Positions 32,963-34,487 of a stretch of DNA of 34,487 nucleotides are shown here, piece by piece. Numbering within the stretch: position 1 is the stretch's first letter; each line of letters starts with the position of its first letter. Both the position numbers and the translations under genes were made by a program. The notes under the pieces were generated by a model. The model did not search any database, had not been told where the DNA came from, and saw nothing but the letters and a program-made list of their open reading frames with translations. Source of the stretch: Thermoleophilia bacterium (lineage in GTDB: Bacteria; Actinomycetota; Thermoleophilia; Gaiellales; Gaiellaceae); the NCBI GenBank assembly GCA_014534415.1, contig JACVRM010000002.1, positions 1 through 34,487 of the forward strand. Direction: 5' to 3'.

Positions 32963-33988
32963 TTACGGCGCGCCGAACACCGTCACCTCGTCGCCGTGCG
33001 CGCGCAGCAGGACGCGCTCGCCCAGGCGGACGATCTCCGTCGAGGGGCGCTGGGAAACGAGCGTCGTGCCGTCACCGAGTCGCACGCGGTAGAAGACGTC
33101 GTGGCCGCGGAACTGGCGGTCGACGACCTCGCCGCTCCCCTGGGCGTCGGGCAGCAGCTCCAGGCGCTCGGGACGGATCAGGACCTCGACCGCCTCGCCG
33201 TGTCCGTTCGGCGTGACCGCGAACGAGCCGATCGGAGTGTCGACTCGGTCGCCGGCCAGGCGGCCCGGAACGAAATTCGCCGCGCCCGCGAACTCGGCCG
33301 TCCACCGGTCGGCCGGCCGCAGATAGACGTCTTCAGCGCTGCCGGCCTGCACGACGGCGCCGTCGTGCATGAGCGCGATGCGGTCGGAGAGCGAGAACGC
33401 CTCCTCGCGGTCGTGCGTGACGAGCAGCACCGTGACGCCCGCCCGGCGGAGGATCTCGGCGAGCTCCTCACGCATCGCCTGACGGAGCAGCGGGTCGATG
33501 TTGCTCCACGGCTCGTCCAGCAGAATCGTGCCCGGCTCCGGGCCGAGCGCGCGGGCGAGCGCCACGCGCTGCTGCTGTCCGCCGGACAGCTCGTGCGGGT
33601 AGCGCTGCTCGTAGCCGGCGAGCCCCACGAGCCCGAGCACCGCGGCAACGCGCCGCGCGCGTCCGCTCCGCTCGACCCCGTATCCGACGTTCTGCGCGAC
33701 GGTGCGGTGCGGAAAGAGCGCGTAGTCCTGGAACACGATGCCCACGTTGCGGCGCTCGGGAGGAACCCACGCGCGCCGGCCGGCGACCAGGCTGCCCTCC
33801 ACCTCGATCTCGCCGGTGTCCGGTGCTTCGAGCCCCGCGATCAGTCGGAGGAGCGTCGTCTTGCCGCACCCGCTCGGCCCGAGCAGAGCGACGAACTCGC
33901 CGCGTCCGGCCGTCAGGCTGGCGTCGCGCACGGCGGGAACTTGTCCGAACGACTTCGAGACGCCGGTGAGGCGGATCGTCTCCGACAT
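32963..33988 (-). CDS. fbpC: Ferric iron ABC transporter ATP-binding protein
   Basis: The 341-residue ATPase has Walker A GPSGCGKTTLL, the signature LSGGQQQRVALARAL, Walker B TILLDEPWSNID and the switch His in VLLVTHDREEAFSL. A TOBE-type C-terminal domain follows (WTAEFAGAANFVPGRLAGD, then VEVLIRPERLELLP), as in FbpC/PotA-type importers. The ATG at 33988 overlaps the edge of operator 2. It stands first in the iron group and is divergent from priA, 43 bp away. Its stop codon TAA lies directly before the -35 of the fbpA promoter, so a transcript from here can run through the group. Confidence 0.94.
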   Translation of the reverse strand: MSETIRLTGVSKSFGQVPAVRDASLTAGRGEFVALLGPSGCGKTTLLRLIAGLEAPDTGEIEVEGSLVAGRRAWVPPERRNVGIVFQDYALFPHRTVAQNVGYGVERSGRARRVAAVLGLVGLAGYEQRYPHELSGGQQQRVALARALGPEPGTILLDEPWSNIDPLLRQAMREELAEILRRAGVTVLLVTHDREEAFSLSDRIALMHDGAVVQAGSAEDVYLRPADRWTAEFAGAANFVPGRLAGDRVDTPIGSFAVTPNGHGEAVEVLIRPERLELLPDAQGSGEVVDRQFRGHDVFYRVRLGDGTTLVSQRPSTEIVRLGERVLLRAHGDEVTVFGAP

Positions 33989-34005
33989 GCAAGGTGAACC
34001 TTACA
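33988..34005. promoter_or_regulatory. DtxR-like operator 2, abutting the fbpC start
   Basis: On the minus strand TGTAAGGTTCACCTTGCA is the same 18-bp palindrome as operator 1 with one arm mismatch. It overlaps the A of the fbpC ATG. A possible -10 (TAAGGT, 34003-33998) lies inside it. Confidence 0.65.
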
Positions 34006-34017
34006 ACCGCCCCGCGG

Positions 34018-34031
34018 TACGCTCGGCGACC
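34018..34031 (+). promoter_or_regulatory. Possible leaderless-type -10 before priA
   Basis: TACGCT (34018-34023) lies 8 nt before GTG 34032. No Shine-Dalgarno sequence is present. Confidence 0.35.
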
Positions 34032-34487
34032 GTGCCGTTCGCCGACGTCCAGCCGCTCGTCACGCCGCGGGCGCTGACGCGGCGCTTCACGTACTCGGTG
34101 CCGGAGGGCGTCGGCAAGGGTGCAGTCGTGGCGGTCCGCTTCGGCGGTGCACGCACTCGCGGCGTCGTGGTCGGTACCGTGGCCGAGGCGCCGCCGGGCG
34201 TCGAACCCGTGGACGTCGAACGCGTGGTCGAGACGCTGCCGCCCGCGCTGGTCGACCTGGCGCTCTGGGTGGCCGACTACTACGGGTCGACGGCCGGGCG
34301 CGCGCTTGGGCTGGTCGCCCCGCACACGCGCCGCCGCCGCGTCGAGAAGCCGTCGCCGGTCGCCCGTGAGTCGCTATCGGCAGCGGCGGAGACGCCGCCG
34401 AAGCCGACGCAGGCTCAGGAGGCGGCTGTGGTCCGCATCGAGGCGGCGCTCGACGGGGGCGGCGGCAGGTTCCTCCTCTACGGCGCG
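34032..34487 (+). CDS. priA: Primosomal protein N' (PriA), N-terminal part cut by window edge
   Basis: The frame is open from GTG 34032 to the end, 152 codons. VTPRALTRRFTYSVPEGVGK, VVAVRFGGARTRGVVVG and LVDLALWVADYYGSTAGRALG form the PriA 3'-OH-binding and winged-helix domains. PTQAQEAAVVRIEAAL begins the helicase part, just before the Walker A region. PriA restarts collapsed replication forks; in actinobacteria it may lack an active ATPase, but the decisive Walker A lies outside the window. It is divergent from fbpC and follows metK at a distance, as usual for the metK-priA order. Confidence 0.9.
   Translation, partial: MPFADVQPLVTPRALTRRFTYSVPEGVGKGAVVAVRFGGARTRGVVVGTVAEAPPGVEPVDVERVVETLPPALVDLALWVADYYGSTAGRALGLVAPHTRRRRVEKPSPVARESLSAAAETPPKPTQAQEAAVVRIEAALDGGGGRFLLYGA

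Overview
The window is a high-GC chromosomal segment with GTG and TTG starts, very short intergenic spaces and a core gene order typical of Actinomycetota (scpA-scpB-rluB ... cmk ... der; metK and priA). The protein styles (PTS-type dihydroxyacetone kinase next to glpABC, DUF3352 lipoprotein, small acidic and GxFAxGQE proteins) suggest a deep-branching actinobacterium, probably class Thermoleophilia. This placement is an inference. I see no insertion sequence, phage gene, CRISPR array, tRNA or rRNA.

Layout. 1-1.7 kb: end of an ECF sigma factor gene, its overlapping membrane-bound partner, and a secreted YtkA/FixH-like protein. 1.7-2.1 kb: a candidate structured RNA leader and a 65-aa protein. 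2.2-5.8 kb: lgt, scpA, scpB, rluB-like pseudouridine synthase and a GNAT acetyltransferase. 6.1-7.1 kb: trpS on the minus strand. 7.3-12.9 kb: aroF, aroA, cmk, plsC, der, a 37-aa acidic peptide and a CxxH/CGIYA-type conserved protein. 13.0-24.0 kb: a glycerol/dihydroxyacetone locus (glpF, dhaK, dhaL, glpK, a strong terminator, a minus-strand GxFAxGQE repeat protein, glpA, glpB, glpC, and a dhaM-HPr-enzyme I fusion). 24.0-27.4 kb: pgsA-like gene, DUF3352 lipoprotein, metK. 27.4-29.6 kb: accessory region with a membrane protein and possible leader peptide, an orphan LuxR-type regulator, a secreted protein and a gene-poor stretch. 29.6-34.0 kb: minus-strand ferric-iron ABC transporter (fbpC, fbpA, fbpB) with a DtxR-family regulator as last gene. 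34.0 kb to the end: start of priA.

How the parts work together. Glycerol enters by GlpF, is phosphorylated by GlpK and oxidised by GlpABC to DHAP. Dihydroxyacetone is phosphorylated by DhaKL, with phosphate supplied from PEP through the single 830-aa DhaM-HPr-EI polypeptide, so the cluster carries its own complete PTS relay. Both routes meet at DHAP.

The most interesting signals are: (1) two copies of an 18-bp operator (TGTAAGG-N4-CCTTACA), one filling the spacer of the fbpA promoter and one abutting the fbpC start, next to a DtxR-like gene whose canonical primary metal ligands are replaced; (2) the complete EI in DhaM; (3) a recurrent leaderless architecture with a -10 hexamer 6-8 nt before the start codon; (4) two perfect 13-bp hairpins around the plsC/der junction; (5) a nested, unidentified RNA structure before the 65-aa gene.
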